DNA of 64,000 nucleotides from Paratinospora sagittata (GCA_035771175.1 CM069612.1:23852987-23916986); one strand, 5' to 3'; positions 1 through 12,777 are shown, counted from the stretch's first letter. Notes: generated by a model not told the origin, from the letters alone. Translations and numbers: made by a program.

Positions 1-620
1 AGTACTAATTAATCTTCTCTTTTCTTATTATATGTTAGGCTTCAGATTGTATCATATAGTAGTGCCAAGTTTTCCTTGGAATTATTGATGATCAGAGAGT
101 GTAATTGCCTTGATTTTTTAACTTAATTTACTTTTTAAGCTTTCTAAATGCTTGTGCTATCTTAGCCCATTAATATGATTTAAGGCCGGCCCATTACCTA
201 TCATTTTATTGTTGCCCTATAATCGTCACATATATCATCCACAAAGTAAGGTCCATGAGGCCCATCCTCAGTGTTACGTTATTTTATTAATTATGTAAAA
301 TAATACTGATCATCATTTTTTATTTTCTGATTTCCCACGAGTATCTCCGCACCTTTTAGAAATGAGACTAGTCCTTATTTAATGTGGGAGCAGAATGATA
401 GACCTTCTCGCCTTTAAAAATTGAACCTTAAACTTTTATGCAGGGACGAACTTAGAATGTAGCCCGCTTCCACTTAGCCAAATGCATAGTTCAAACTTTA
501 TCTGTTTTTATTTTTCGTTTTTCCGTTTTTTCTTTCTTTTTTAACTGTCATTCTATATAATATTCTTAACGAACCTCACGCATTCAAACATACGAGAACA
601 GTCAAGACCATGGGTCAAAG
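1..620. other. AT-rich intergenic sequence
   Basis: I see no reading frame, repeat boundary or RNA gene that I can support in this stretch. Confidence 0.5.
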
Positions 621-624
621 AATA

Positions 625-795
625 TTAAACAATATGAAGGAGCCCCATCTAGGGAAAGATACTAAATCTCAAAGCTGCAATTAGGCCCGTTGAGGCCACA
701 ACCACTCCCTCGTCTCTATAAGGTTAAGAAGACTCAAATCTGAATCTCTTAGAGGAGGGAAATGTCACTTACCACTCAAGCTAATTAGTGTTGTT
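625..795 (-). repeat. tRNA-derived SINE-like fragment
   Basis: Read on the minus strand, positions 783-766 resemble a Pol III A box (TAGCTTGAGTGGTAAGTG). Positions 740-731 resemble a B box (GATTTGAGTC). The spacing of about 30-40 bases fits tRNA-derived SINEs. I could not find the ends, a tail or a target duplication, so only the tRNA-like head is supported. Confidence 0.4.
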
Positions 796-1150
796 CAACC
801 TTTTATCTATTAGCTATAGTTTTAAGTCTAGTGCTTTTAAACATGAGTTTTATTAGAGGTTCATGGTTTCAAGTTTACATTATTCTCATTATATGTATCG
901 TTATTTAATTTGTCTAATAATCTTTTGCAATATTCACCCTTCTCTTCATGGGTAGTAACCGTAGAATGAGGATATAACACGCTCTACAAAAAAATTACTA
1001 TACAAGGATTGCTCAAAATGTCCTTTCGAAAAGATGTCCTAAAAGGGCTTTGAGAACGTTTTTGGTTATTTTTTCGAATGCCCTTGTAAAACGACTTTCT
1101 TGTATGAGAGAAAAAATAAGTCCAACCTACATAATACGAGAGCCTAGAAC

Positions 1151-2188
1151 TAAGGCTGGCAATTCGGTCTGTTTGGCCACTAGGCCTAGAAATAATTTTG
1201 CTGGGCCTTATAAAATTTTGGACCGAGCCGGACCAAACCAACATTAAAAAGCCTTGGCCCAAATTCAATCTAAAAAATATATGGACCGGACCTTTAGGTC
1301 TGGCTTTTGAATTACTAATATAATCAAATATATATTTTGAGGTTAGATAAGTTACAATAAAATATAAATTTTAGTCAAATAATTAAATAAAACATACAAA
1401 TTAAAAAAAGTATTTATTTAATTTATCTTAAATATGTGTTAATTTATTCTAAATGAATTAGTTTATGTATATAGTTGGACAATATTTTTCTTTCTTTCAT
1501 AATTTTAGCTCAACCATTTTTGTAATTTTGTTAAATTCATTATATATTTATATCTAGCTCTATTACATACTTTTAAGAGTATACTTAACAAAGTATATTT
1601 GGTAACACACATATATATATATATGTAAGTTTGTACGTGTGTATATGTATATATAATATATTCTCTAATTATATAATACTCTTGAATCTTAATTATGTTT
1701 TATTTTTACCATTTTATACTCTAATTATATACTATATATACTCTTATTAAGAAATAGAATAGGTACGTAGATTATTTATTTTATTAGAAAATAGACTAGG
1801 TATGTGGATTATTTGTATTATATACCTAATTGAACATACTCTTAATAATGTATATATAATACAAATATAAAACCTTAATTAAATAACACTATTGACTTAA
1901 TTAAATATATATTATACACACTTCATACACTCTTAATTGTAATAATACACTTGATTATGTTTTTTTATCATTATATATACATTATATTATTTTTTTGACA
2001 CAATGTATTATGTATGTGGTACGTATTACATTTATATATACTATATATACTTTTATTTTATAACATAATTTTAATTATGTTTTTTTTTCATTTTATACTC
2101 TTAATTACGTGCACATATATATTTTATATTTATTATAATATATATATATATATATATTTTACAGTGAATCTAAAATATATACAAAATA

Positions 2189-2237
<49 letters not shown>

Positions 2238-2308
2238 TTTGTATTAAGAATATATTATAATTTATACATACACATATATATTTTACAGTAAATCTAAAAT
2301 ATATACAA

Positions 2309-2352
<44 letters not shown>

Positions 2353-2574
2353 AATCGAGCCCAATCTTAGGGCCTTTGGGTTGGACCTTCGGGCCGGGCC
2401 TCTGGACCGGGTTAGCGGGCTGGGCCGGATTTAGCCAAGTGATTCCAAATCCATCCAATAAGTTTTGAGACTGCGTTGGGCCGGCCCATGCAATAGTCGG
2501 GCCAGAGTTTGGACCAAATCATTTATAGTGGGTCGGGTTAGGCTTACGGATCTCGGGCCAAATTATCACCCCTA
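1151..2574. mobile_element. Non-autonomous hAT element (Ds-like deletion derivative)
   Basis: The left end TAAGGCTGGCAATT at 1151 is an imperfect inverted match to the right end AATTATCACCCCTA at 2561-2574. This is the usual plant hAT terminal pattern. The flanks carry an 8-bp target duplication with one mismatch: CCTAGAAC (1143-1150) and CCTAAAAC (2575-2582). Both ends are followed by GGCC/GGGCC-rich subterminal sequence; the middle is extremely AT-rich and has no transposase. In reverse orientation, roughly 1380-2574 resembles 51323-52616, which sits just upstream of a hAT transposase pseudogene. I infer an internally deleted member of that family. Confidence 0.8.
2202..2234. repeat. (GT)n microsatellite
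   Basis: An uninterrupted GT run flanked by TA runs inside the hAT element. The short reading frames that cross it on both strands are products of the repeat. Confidence 0.9.
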
Positions 2575-2582
2575 CCTAAAAC

Positions 2583-4328
2583 ACAAAATAAAATATTCAT
2601 CATGTGTGTAAAATTAAAACTTACTCAATGATACACTAATATAAAATTAAATTTTATCATTTTTTAATTTTAGTCTCGCCCCTTTAAACAATATAGTATT
2701 ATGTTAGGTTTTATAAAAAATGAAATAACATCTTAAGGTGTGTAATAAATAATCTAATAGTTATACTTATGTAATTTCACTTAAAATAATTATATTTTTA
2801 AATTAGCATTTCCCTTAATTCTAATAAGTGATGAAGTAATTAATGAATAACTTTAATATCTTGTAGGAATAAAATGATTATATGATGACAACATATGATG
2901 CCCTTCATTAATTAGTAATGCTTTCACCTACGACTTAAAAATGATAAAGCAATTACAAGAAGTAATATTTTTAGTTGTCATTGGTAGAGACATTTTCATT
3001 AATACATACACTATTAGACGGCGTTGACTTCCTCATCGAAACAATCAATAGTTATTGATCACAATGATGTTTCTATCTTTGTCATCAACTTTAAATAATA
3101 TTAATACAAAATATTTTTATAATTTAAAAATTATATTTAAAATTATATTTATGCTGATATAATATATGGTGATCTGTACTTCATTATTTTTATTTTTATT
3201 TTTTTTTCTTTAATGATAGGGTGACATAATGTGTTGTCACATTAGTTTAGGACCGTATCAATATAACATTACAAACTACTTATATTAACACTTTTAATCA
3301 ATTTCATGCACCTGCATATGATTCGACAATGTAATGGTGTATTCAAACCGATGCTTCTATATATCAAATGCCAACTATAAATATCACTATAGCAACTACT
3401 CCTACAAAATGTGATCACATCGTCATTACTCGGAGAAGAACTGAACCGCCCCCACCAATTAGAAGAAGATTTATCAAGAAAAACAAAGAAAGGGATAACG
3501 GAGGGGAGGGCGGTGGGGGTGGTGGCATTGACGCTTTAAGTCTTCTTTGTATAGAGACCGTCAATTGCCTTAAACCCCCAATCCCCACTTATATATACAC
3601 CAACTACATAATTAAGACATTTATTAAAGACGGCTGCCTAATTGTGTGAGGATAAGGGGAGCAATCAGGGCAAGTTGCAAATAGATTGTGGGGAAATTAC
3701 TGTGGAATCTCAATACACTTTTGAGGACCTTAGCCGTCTTCTGCTAGAGGTTGTTTGTACCCTTAAATGCCAGTACTTCTGTTCTATTCCCATGATAATT
3801 AAGTCAATATCACTTCACCCACTAATTTAAGTTTAAATTTTTTTAACATAAAACGACATATTTGCCTACATATTCCACTGCCTCACTCAGCAAATGTCAA
3901 TATATACGATTTTTTTTTCTTTTTTGGCCTATGGTCGCCGAATATTAAGATTGAGGTGTGTACAAGTAGGGTTGAACCTCAACCTTAAGATAGTATAATC
4001 GAGGTTCAACCATTTGTGGCTAAACCTCTCAGTAAAGGTTCATAAATATTGAGGTAAGTTATATTTTCTAATAATATTAGGTCAAACGTGATTAAACCTT
4101 AATCTGATCAAGTTTGGTCCAAGATAAGGCAAGTGAACTTGCTCCATTTCTAAACTTCTCCTTAATTAAGGGGTTTAGGTAATGGCCTATTTTTAAGTTC
4201 TTTGAGGAAGGTTTGATCAAGTTTAATGAAATTAACGTAAAGGTAGTAGTGTTCGATCATGCTTGACCAAAACACAAGAACAAAATAGGTAATTATTAAA
4301 GGAAAATGTTTTGAAAACACATTTTTTT
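2583..4328. other. Intergenic sequence without a convincing gene
   Basis: Mostly AT-rich. Two short plus-strand open frames (3368-3649, with a glycine run, and 3642-3830, in another frame) overlap slightly. Neither resembles a family I know, and I treat them as chance or very decayed. 3950-4290 contains repeated phrases such as AGGTTCAACC but no clear unit. Confidence 0.4.
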
Positions 4329-4463
4329 AACACACTTTGTTGATAATACCTATAAAAGTTGTTGGATTGCCTCGTATCATGTGTTAATCGCTTCGAATTA
4401 CTCATCAATATGTAATACGAGACGATCCAACAACTCTCAAAGGCAATGTCAACAAAGTGTGTT
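4329..4463. mobile_element. Small foldback MITE
   Basis: The left arm begins AACACACTTTGTTGA (4329) and the right arm ends TCAACAAAGTGTGTT (4463), its exact reverse complement. The arms continue as inverted repeats for about 50 bases each (GTTGTTGGAT...CTCGTAT on the left), leaving a loop of about 35 bases. The 135-bp size and near-complete foldback fit a MITE. The superfamily is unknown, and the T-rich left flank hides any target duplication. Confidence 0.7.
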
Positions 4464-4985
4464 AGTCAATTATTACTGATTATTACATTTTTTTTGGTGA
4501 AAAAAAATGTGTTTATGCAGAGGGGTTGATCTCATACCAAAGCAAGACGCACGTGAGATACCTAACTCACCAAAGGTCACTAGCGTGACACAAACTCTGA
4601 TCTTCACTAGAGCGCTGTGGTCATTGAATCGGTTGAGCCCACCATTGAAAGCAATTATTGAAGTCTTTTATTGACTAGAAAAAATAGTAATAATTAACAA
4701 AAAAAAAGAATTTTTTAATTATTCTCTACTTTTTTTTTGGTGAAAAAAAAAAAAAGACTTATAAGAGCTTATAAGTCATTTCATATATTAAAAAAAAAAA
4801 AAATGTTTGATAAGAAAAGTTGACTTGGGCTCCTTGGTGAAGACCAAAGAATTGCGATTCCTGCATGTTATATATTCTCATTTTGGGTAAGATTGGAGCC
4901 GTAAAGCGTTCAAAGTACAGTTTGTTTGCATTCCGATAACATTGGTTCATTTGAACAATATTATAGAACCCGCCGCCCTGAAATT
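4464..4985. other. Intergenic sequence
   Basis: Several A or T runs and no supported gene. It ends in AAATT, the left copy of the Copia target duplication. Confidence 0.5.
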
Positions 4986-5296
4986 TGTTAGGAAATAAAC
5001 CCAATAAATTGTAAACACACACAAAGAGAAAATATGGAGATAAGAGATTTAACATAGTTTGAAAAGAAATCCCTATGTCTACGAAGTGTACCAACACTCA
5101 ATCTACTATTAATGGAGGTTTACAATAAGAAGTTACTCAGTGATCACTCTCTCACAATACTCCCCACCTTTCAATCTATCTCATCTCATATAAACCCTAA
5201 TTATAATTGAGTTTATATACTAATTACATATGAAGGTATAATTATACTTTCGTACATAAAATAATAAAATAATTATTTTTGCTTCATAATATAACA
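4986..5296 (+). repeat. Copia 5' LTR
   Basis: Begins TGTTAGGAAATAAAC and ends ATAATATAACA, matching the 3' LTR at 7879-8190 along its length. The next bases (ATCTCCCACTTGAAG) do not match the TGGTATCAGAGC primer site common in this group. Confidence 0.9.
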
Positions 5297-5360
5297 ATCT
5301 CCCACTTGAAGACCAAATAATTATTTTAGGCTTCACACTCAAAAGACAACAGTATCTTTC

Positions 5361-7878
5361 ATGACTGCCATTTTTAACATTTACGAGCAACCCTCTGCAG
5401 CACAGAAGGTACTTCTGATCAAGAAACTGTTTACTTTGAAAATGGCAGAGAATGAAAATTTCAAGGAGCACTTAAATTTATTTAATGAGATCACTGATCA
5501 GTTGGATTCAGTGGATATCTATTTTGATGATGAAGTTCTTGCATTAGTCATCCTTGGACAGTTGCCAGAGTGTTGGAAGAACATTGTCCACTCCATTAGC
5601 AGTTCTTTTGGAAAAAGTATATTGAGATTTTCAGATATTACTGACTTGATTATAATTGAGGAGATCCGAAGGAATGGTGAAGATTCATTCAGTTCAGGGT
5701 CAGCATTGAATATGGAGAGTAGAGGTAGAAGTAAGAATAAAGGAAATTGGCATGGCGGATCAAAATCAAAGAATGATAGGTCTAAGTCCAGACACTATCA
5801 TGGTACTAAGAAAAATGTTGAATGTTGGAATTGTGGAAAAATAGGACATTTCAAATATGAATGTAAGGCTCCAAAGAAAGATGGTGAGAAACAAAAGATG
5901 CACTTATTTGTTTTGTGGAGAACATAATGGAATCTTGGGTGTTAGATTCAGGGGCATCATTCTATGCTACTTCCAGTAGAGATTTGTTTGAGAACTATGT
6001 CTCTAGTGATTTGGGACAAATGTATCTTGGTGATGACTATGCATGTGATGTTTTTGGCAAAGGCGATGTGCGGATTCAGTTAAAGGGGTTTGTGTGGAAG
6101 CTGGACAATGTGAGGCACGTGCCTACTTTGAAGAAAAATTTGATTTCTATTGGGTAGTTGGCGAGTGATGGTTATTCAACCACCTTAGCAGATGACACTT
6201 GAAAAGTGTCAAAGGGAGCGATGACTGTTGCCCGGGGTAAGAAAACTGGATCTCTTTATATGACTACTGATGATTTTGGTTCTATTACTGTTACAGAAAG
6301 TAAAAAAGATCCAAACTTATGGCATCAGAGGCTTGGACACATGAGTGCCAAAGGGCTACAGGTCATGCATTCACAAGGGAAGCTGCTATGACTGAGATCA
6401 GTGGATATTGATTTGTGTAAAAGCTGCATATATGGGAAACAGAAAAGGGCCAGTTTCCAGAAGGCAGGCCAAAGTCCAAAGTCATCCAAGCTTGAACTTG
6501 TTCACACAAATGTTTGGGGTCCAGCTTCAGTTTCATCAATAGGTGGGAAGCGGTATTTTGTGACTTTTATTGATGATCACTCTAGGAAGGTATGAGTTTA
6601 CTTATTGAGGCAGAAATCTGATGTGTTTGAAGCTTTTAAGATGTGGAAAGCTAGGGTTGAAAATGAGACAGGGTTGAGGATTAAGAAGTTGCGGTCTGAT
6701 AATGGTGGAGAGTATGAAGACACCAGATTTAAGAAGTTCTGTTATGAGAGTGGGACAAAACTCGAGAGGATTGTGCCTGGTACACACAACAAAATGGTAC
6801 AGCAGAACGAATGAACAGAACATTGACTGAGAGGGCTAGAAGCATGCGCATACACTTTGGTTTGCCAAAACAGTTCTGTGCAGAGGCAGTCAATACAATG
6901 ACTTATCTGATCAACCGAGAACCATCAGTACCATTGAAATTCAAAATTCCAGAGGAAGTATGGAGTGGACATGAGGTAAAACTTTCTCATTTGAGAATAT
7001 TTGGCTGTGTTTCTTATGTGCATATTCGTGACCATGCTAAGAATAAGCTTGATGCTAAATCACTTAAATGCATACTTGTTAGTTATGGTAGTGATGACTT
7101 TGGCTACAAGCTTTGGGATGAACATAATCAAAAGATGATCAGGAGTAGAAATGTCGTCTTTAATGAGAAGGTTATGTATAAAGACAGAGACACAACACAG
7201 TCTTCTAGTTTGGTACAACCTGAACATGAAACTAATTTTTTTGAGCCTGACGCTATCCCAGATAAAGTTTCAGGCAAAGAACTCGAAACACAAGATGTTG
7301 GTTGTTCACAAGGTTCTGATGTTGGTTTGAGGAGATCTAGTAGGCCACATGTACCAAACAGAAAGTTTTTGAGTTATTTGCTGCTTACAGATGAAGGAGA
7401 ACCAGAATGTTATGATGAGGCATACCAAGTTAAGGATGAAATAAAATCTCTTACCTCTAACTAGACTTGGGAGTTGGCAGAGTTACCAAAGGGTAAGAAG
7501 GCTCTTCATAACGAGTAGGTGTACTGAATTAAAGAGGACCATGATGGCTTCAAGAGGCATAAGGCCAGGTTGGTGGTCAAAAGCTTTCAGCAGGGAAAAC
7601 ATTGACTACACAAATATGTTCTCTTCAGTTGTGAAGTTGAGTACTACACAAATACATCTTGAGCTGTTGGATGTGAAAACTACTTTTCTCCATGGTGATT
7701 TGGAAGTGAGATATATATGAAGCAACCATAGGGTTTTGCAGAGGCTGGTAAAGAAACTTTGGTTTGTAGGTTGACCAAAAGCCTTTATAGCTTGAAACAG
7801 GCTCTTAGACAGTGGTATAAGAAGTTTGATGGTTTTATGCAGAAATATGGCTTCTTGAAATGCAATGCTGACCATTGT
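5361..7878 (+). pseudogene. Copia gag-pol polyprotein remnant
   Basis: Domains run in Copia order (gag, protease, integrase, reverse transcriptase) but are broken by stops and frameshifts. Gag (5361-5927) ends with a CCHC zinc knuckle (CWNCGKIGHFKYEC). The protease has the DSGAS motif (about 5947). Next come a GAG-pre-integrase segment (LWHQRLGHMS, about 6319) and the integrase core, with DNGGEYE near 6700. A frameshift near 6814 leads to the integrase end (IFGCVSYVHI). The reverse transcriptase begins (KARLVV...SLYSLKQALRQWYKKFD) and stops at about 7875, directly at the 3' LTR. The catalytic YVDD block and RNase H are gone. It cannot encode an active polyprotein. Confidence 0.9.
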
Positions 7879-8190
7879 TGTTAGGAAATAAACTCAAAAA
7901 ATCGCAAACAAACACAAAGAGAAAATACGGAGACAAGAGATTTAATGTGGTTCGGGAAGAAATCTCTACGTCCACGGAGTGCACAAATACTCAATCCACT
8001 ATCAATGGAGGTTTACAATAGGAAGCCACTCTGTGAGCACTCTCTCACAATACTCCTCACCTCTCAATCTATCTCATCTCATATAAATCCTAATTATAAT
8101 TGAGTTTATATATTAATTACATATGAGGGTATAATTATACTTTTATACATAAAATAATAAAATAATTATTTTAATTTCATAATATAACAA
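7879..8190 (+). repeat. Copia 3' LTR
   Basis: Begins TGTTAGGAAATAAAC and ends TAATATAACA, then the right target copy AAATT. Aligns to 4986-5296 with scattered substitutions. Confidence 0.9.
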
Positions 8191-8195
8191 AATTT

Positions 8196-8640
8196 AGAGG
8201 TCTTTGGAATCATGCAATAATTTCTCTGTAAACCAGCTGGCCCATTAGAACTTTCAGATTCAACATTGTCGGCCTTGACAAGTATATATTGAGATTTGAG
8301 ACTTTGCAGCCAAACTTTGGCCCGTTTGTTGATTGTCCTTATTAACTCTTTTTGATATATGGATTTAATATATTGTATTTTAACAATAATATTACACCAA
8401 CTTCGTTTTATTTTTAAAATTTTGCAAATTTAGATTGAATAGACAGTATTAAGTTGATGTGTGGTATATATATATGCTTCAATATTCCATTTAAAGTACT
8501 CTTGCATTATTCTATGCCTCAAGCCGTTTTGTTTTTGCCTTTTTTTTGGTATTTTTGCTTAACTTTATGTATTTTGAATTTGTAAAACATTTTAGAAATT
8601 TGTAAGTATGAATACAAAATAATCATTATATATATAATGA
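8196..8640. other. AT-rich intergenic sequence
   Basis: No gene or repeat boundary is seen between the Copia element and the next LTR. Confidence 0.5.
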
Positions 8641-8867
8641 TGTTGTAAACTGAATCAAAGTAATCAAAGAATACTTAAAGAAAAATATTATATTTCATTC
8701 TCCATTTTCTATCGTTTCTACAACTCATTTCTTTATATTTTTTCTATTCATCTTTCTCTTCTCATTTTCTCTACACCATTTCTTACAACTTCTCTTCATG
8801 ATCTCTCTCATATTTATAGGGAGATATTTACATCAAAAGATCACTAACTCATATGATGGCTTACTAT

Positions 8868-10278
8868 TGTAACACCCCGTAATTTTAAAACCTACGTCAA
8901 ATTACGCGTATATTGAGACGTATAATATGCATATTTTATACGTAGGAGCTAAATATACGCGTGTATGAAAATATATGCTAGATTTAAAGGGTATTAGTAC
9001 ATCAATAAACTTATTAAATAAATAATATAAGTTTTATTAGTTTAATGAGTTGGTTAATTAAATATGTGAATTGAGTTGAATTGAATTGATTAATTTATGG
9101 GGTGAGTTGGTTAACTATTGAGCATAAGGAGCATGGGATAAAAAAAATACATAAATAAAGAAAGAGCTCTATCTTTTCACGTTTTACAACAAGGGAGAAA
9201 AAAAAATGAAGGAAAAGAAGTTGCTAGAGAAGATAGAAGCAGAACGAACGAAAGAAGGAAGAAAGAAGAGGAAACGGACGGAGAACGCGAAATTCAAGCG
9301 AAATCGGGACTCGCGATAAGTGATTTTCACTCTATTTCTTCGTAAAATTAATATCTAAGCTAGATGTAACGATTCTAGCGGAGTAATTTTAGCTATGGGA
9401 GTTGTTTTACAGTGTTTTCAAAATTGGGGTTTTTACCCAACTTGGATGAAAATTTGTTCGAAAGGTGGAAAAACACTCCCTAGGCTGTAGGAGCCCCGAA
9501 TATGTGGTTCGATTTCAATTATGTGTTCATTTAGAATTTTTATAGCCATTGGAAGTTTGTTGGAAGTTAGAGTTTACATTAAAAATCTTTTGAATCATTT
9601 AAAGCCCAATGAAACTCCAGTTGAAGACTATAGAATGGTAGAATGAATTGTTGTGAGTCCATCGATGCTAAGTTCATGATTTTTGGAGACCGTTTGACAA
9701 TTTTAGTAAAAAATTACATGTTTCAAATGAATAGTGACGATGTGATTAGTGATGTGAACAGTACTATAAATAGTTCTAGTGAATAAAATGGAATTGGAAT
9801 CTAATGAAACTTCAGTTTGAGATCATAGAATCATAGAGAATTGAATTCCGGACGTTTCGATGCTAAGATTGTGATTTTTGGATATGATTTGATATTTTTA
9901 GTAACTAAATATATGATTTTTGTGAGTAAAATTTACTTTCATGACTTTCACGAACGTGTAAAACCTCAGTAAAATACCTGTTGAAGGTAGTACAATGGTA
10001 GAATGACTGATTTTACACGTGTAGATGTGAACAGAATAATTTTAGGAATGTTCTAGATTTTTAATAAAATTGATATATGTTCTAGTAGAAAAATAAACTG
10101 AGAATTAGTGAAAATATGAATTGGAACTCTATTTTCACTGTTCTTTCTTGTGAAAATAGCTAGATTGACCACAGAAACGAGATAATAGTTTCTTCAACTG
10201 CTTCTCAGTTAGGGTATGTACAGTGGATAGTATATTGTCCCGGTCATGACGTCAGCCTACGTCAGGGGCGTCGTGACA
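8868..10278 (+). mobile_element. Solo LTR, TGTAACACCCCG family
   Basis: Begins TGTAACACCCCG and ends CGTCGTGACA, flanked by a perfect 5-bp duplication ACTAT (8863-8867 and 10279-10283). No coding sequence lies inside. It shares long stretches with the inverted element at 29997-32765 but lacks about 1.25 kb next to its 3' end: the sequence jumps near 10210, after TTCAACTGCTTCTCAGTTAGG. It landed in a Copia LTR, so it is younger than that Copia. The start resembles LTRs of plant Ty3/gypsy elements; the parent element was not seen. Confidence 0.85.
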
Positions 10279-10327
10279 ACTATGCTCTCACATAAATAGG
10301 TAACTATGCTCCCACATGATTCAAGTA

Positions 10328-10329
<2 letters not shown>

Positions 10330-10380
<51 letters not shown>
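10330..10380. repeat. (TA)n microsatellite
   Basis: Uninterrupted TA run inside the split Copia LTR. Confidence 0.9.
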
Positions 10381-10381
<1 letters not shown>

Positions 10382-10519
10382 GTATTTATACAACTTGGAT
10401 ACATATACCACTTGAATACATATACTATTTGGATACATATACCACTTGAATATCATACTACTTGAGATATGTGTATAGTACGTGTAATTACTATTTGGAT
10501 ATTCAACATATTTACAACA

Positions 10520-11700
10520 CTCCCCCTTTGAATATCTATCATTGTAGAATTTGCCTCGTTAAAACCTTACTAGAGAAAACCCAGTGGGAAAAAGTCTAGT
10601 GAAGGAAAAATAGTACAATATTCTATTGGAGTCTTATATTGTTAGGACTGCCTCGTTAAAAACTTTGCCAGAAAAACCCAATGGGACAAAACCATAGCGA
10701 AGGAAAAAAAAGTACAGTGAACTAAACAATAAATCTTTTTTAATTCTCTTCCTCAAGATGACATAAGGGAATTCAATTAGGTTTTTCTACCTGGAATATC
10801 TTTGAGTTGATGCATCTCAATATTATATATAATCTTCTTTGTAATTGGCAAAGCTTTAATAAATAAGTTGTTCGATCTTATTTGTCAGTCTTCTATAGCC
10901 CATGTGTGAAGAAGACCTTTTGTAAAATATATCTAGCTCTGTTGGCTTCAATATAAGCTTTTCATTACTGTGCAATACATGCTGCATTATCTTCGTATAA
11001 CATTGTAAGATAGCCTTTGATTTAAGGTCATTCATGTGATCCATATACATTTTTTGGCTTGCTTCAGGAGTCGCGATACTTTTCTGGATGATTTGAAGAT
11101 ATAACAACTATTGTCTGCTTCGCAGATCTCCATGATATGACAATATCACTATAAGTGAGATTGTGCTTGGGATCGAGCATGGTGGGGGGTCTGACAAATA
11201 TTCAGCATTTGCATATTCACCTAGTTTTATCTTTATCTTTTTTGAATGAGATAAACTTGTATTGCTTGCTTTCTTGGATAACATAATGCATGCTTAGCAC
11301 CATTTTAATCTAGTGTAGAGCTATATCATGCAAGCATGTTAACAGAGAAAATAATTTCTGATTTTCTATATAAGAGCATCTATTGCATCCAGACATGGTA
11401 CTTCAAGACCAACTAGTTTGTCATTATTTTAATGAAGGCGAATATCATCTTTATTCACATTTTAGTGATCTCACAATATTAGAAAATCTAATGGATGTAT
11501 CTTGTCCATTTGAACTTTCTTCAAACATTTTTTAATACATTTGATAATTAGACAAGATTCCACTTGAAAAAAAATCTCGATCTGCAGGCCGAGATAAAAA
11601 TTTAATTTTTCAATATCTTTTGTCTCAAATTCCCCTTTTCAAATATATTCTAATAAACTCTTTAGGAGTCCTAACCTACGCAACAATAAATAGATATATA
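10520..11700 (-). pseudogene. Copia reverse transcriptase/RNase H remnant
   Basis: Read leftward from 11700, decayed Copia pol sequence is visible in shifting frames. A reverse transcriptase stretch (ELIRIYLKRGI, then SSGILSNYQMY) lies at about 11670-11500. The RNase H start (KLGEYANAEYLSDPP) lies at about 11230-11190. The RNase H end (QIRSNNLFIKALP, then NIEMHQLKDIP) lies at about 10880-10795. After the coding remnant come two GTTTTAACGAGGCA-type phrases typical of this Copia group, the polypurine tract, and the LTR at 10519. Many stops and frameshifts are present. Gag, protease and integrase were not found to the right. Confidence 0.7.
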
Positions 11701-12777
11701 AAGTGAATAAAGTGCAAATATATATTGTTAGAATGCTCACTCATAACAATTATAAATAAATATATATATATATTCTTATATGTTTTGAGATCCCATAATA
11801 TCAAAGTACACTTTAAAATATTATCAGGAGCAATATTATTTTCATTCCATAGTTTTCAAATATGAATGGATTTAAATATAAACAAATTGAGAATTTATTC
11901 TTTAATTCATATCTCTTCAGAAGATTTTCATACCTCTTCAGGGTGTTTATTTCTCAATTTATATCCCTTCAGAGATACTTGTATACCTTTTATGATATAT
12001 TTATTTGTCAATCCATTCTTATTTCAAAATGCTTATATATTTATCAATCATTTGCATATACCTTCCTCTTTTAGGAAGTTGTGTACTTTGATTTGACCGG
12101 TCAACCATACTTCAGGTGTGTCATTTGTAAATTATCCTTCAGGGGCTAAAAATAAATATATCAGTTAACTAATTTACAAATTCTTTTGCATATGATTGAT
12201 CATGTGAATTTATCATTCACTTTAACTTATCATTTGAACTTCTAGTTCACATTAGCTTATAACTTATGTTGTGTGTCAAGTGATTTTACATGTCATTCTT
12301 TTGACATTTTTCTTTTCTCCTCCCGATAGTGGAAGGATTGCCTTACACTAGCTTGTATTACATTCTAGCAATTTTGCCCACCATTCTTCTGGAATTGGCT
12401 ATTTCTCCCCATAATGGTGAGAAAATTGCATTATATTGAGCAAAAATATAATGATCAATGTAATTTAGTTTGTATAGTAAGTCATTTCGTACAGTAATCA
12501 TTGTCATTTACTTTGTACAAGATACCATAATTATTATACTCTTAATGACTTGTACCATGTTGTTGTGTCACCAATATTATATTTGTTGGTGACGAATTTT
12601 GCAAACAAAATATACACCAATTGTCGTATTGGCACAATTTTCGTCGTGTCGATGTCATCAATCTTGATGTATGACACGTGCATTCGCACTTATGTCTCTA
12701 TAATTTCTTTATTTAAATTGAATGGTGAAAGAATAATAGCTCATTGCTACGATACAATTTGTGATAGTCAGAGTAAA
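11701..12777. other. AT-rich, low-complexity sequence
   Basis: Contains repeated phrases around CTTCAGG and CCTTCAG. Open frames at 11862-12096 overlap in two frames and look like chance. Possibly more decayed minus-strand retroelement, but I found no domain. Confidence 0.35.

Larger units (their letters stand above)
4986..8190 (+). mobile_element. Ty1/Copia retrotransposon with both LTRs, internally deleted
   Basis: Two similar LTRs of about 311 bp (4986-5296 and 7879-8190) enclose a Copia gag-pol remnant. The 5-bp target duplication AAATT is perfect on both sides (4981-4985 and 8191-8195). At 3.2 kb the element is short for Copia. The start of gag and the usual initiator-tRNA primer site are missing after the 5' LTR, and the second half of the reverse transcriptase plus RNase H is missing before the 3' LTR. 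The LTRs differ by many point changes, so the insertion is not recent. Confidence 0.92.
8641..10519 (-). repeat. LTR of a minus-strand Copia element, split by a solo LTR
   Basis: The outer ends TGTTGTAAAC (8641) and TTTACAACA (10519) form the inverted LTR ends. On the minus strand the LTR is preceded by the polypurine tract CAAAGGGGGAG (10530-10520), so this is the 3' LTR of the element at 10520-11700. A TATA-like TATAAATA (minus strand, about 8810-8818) fits an LTR promoter. The LTR is interrupted at 8868-10278. Without the insertion and its duplication it would be about 463 bp. The matching 5' LTR was not found. Confidence 0.75.

Noticed and set aside
2014..2364. Open frames on both strands across the GT/TA repeats
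   Set aside because: They are translations of a microsatellite (CVCVCV and THTHTH runs).
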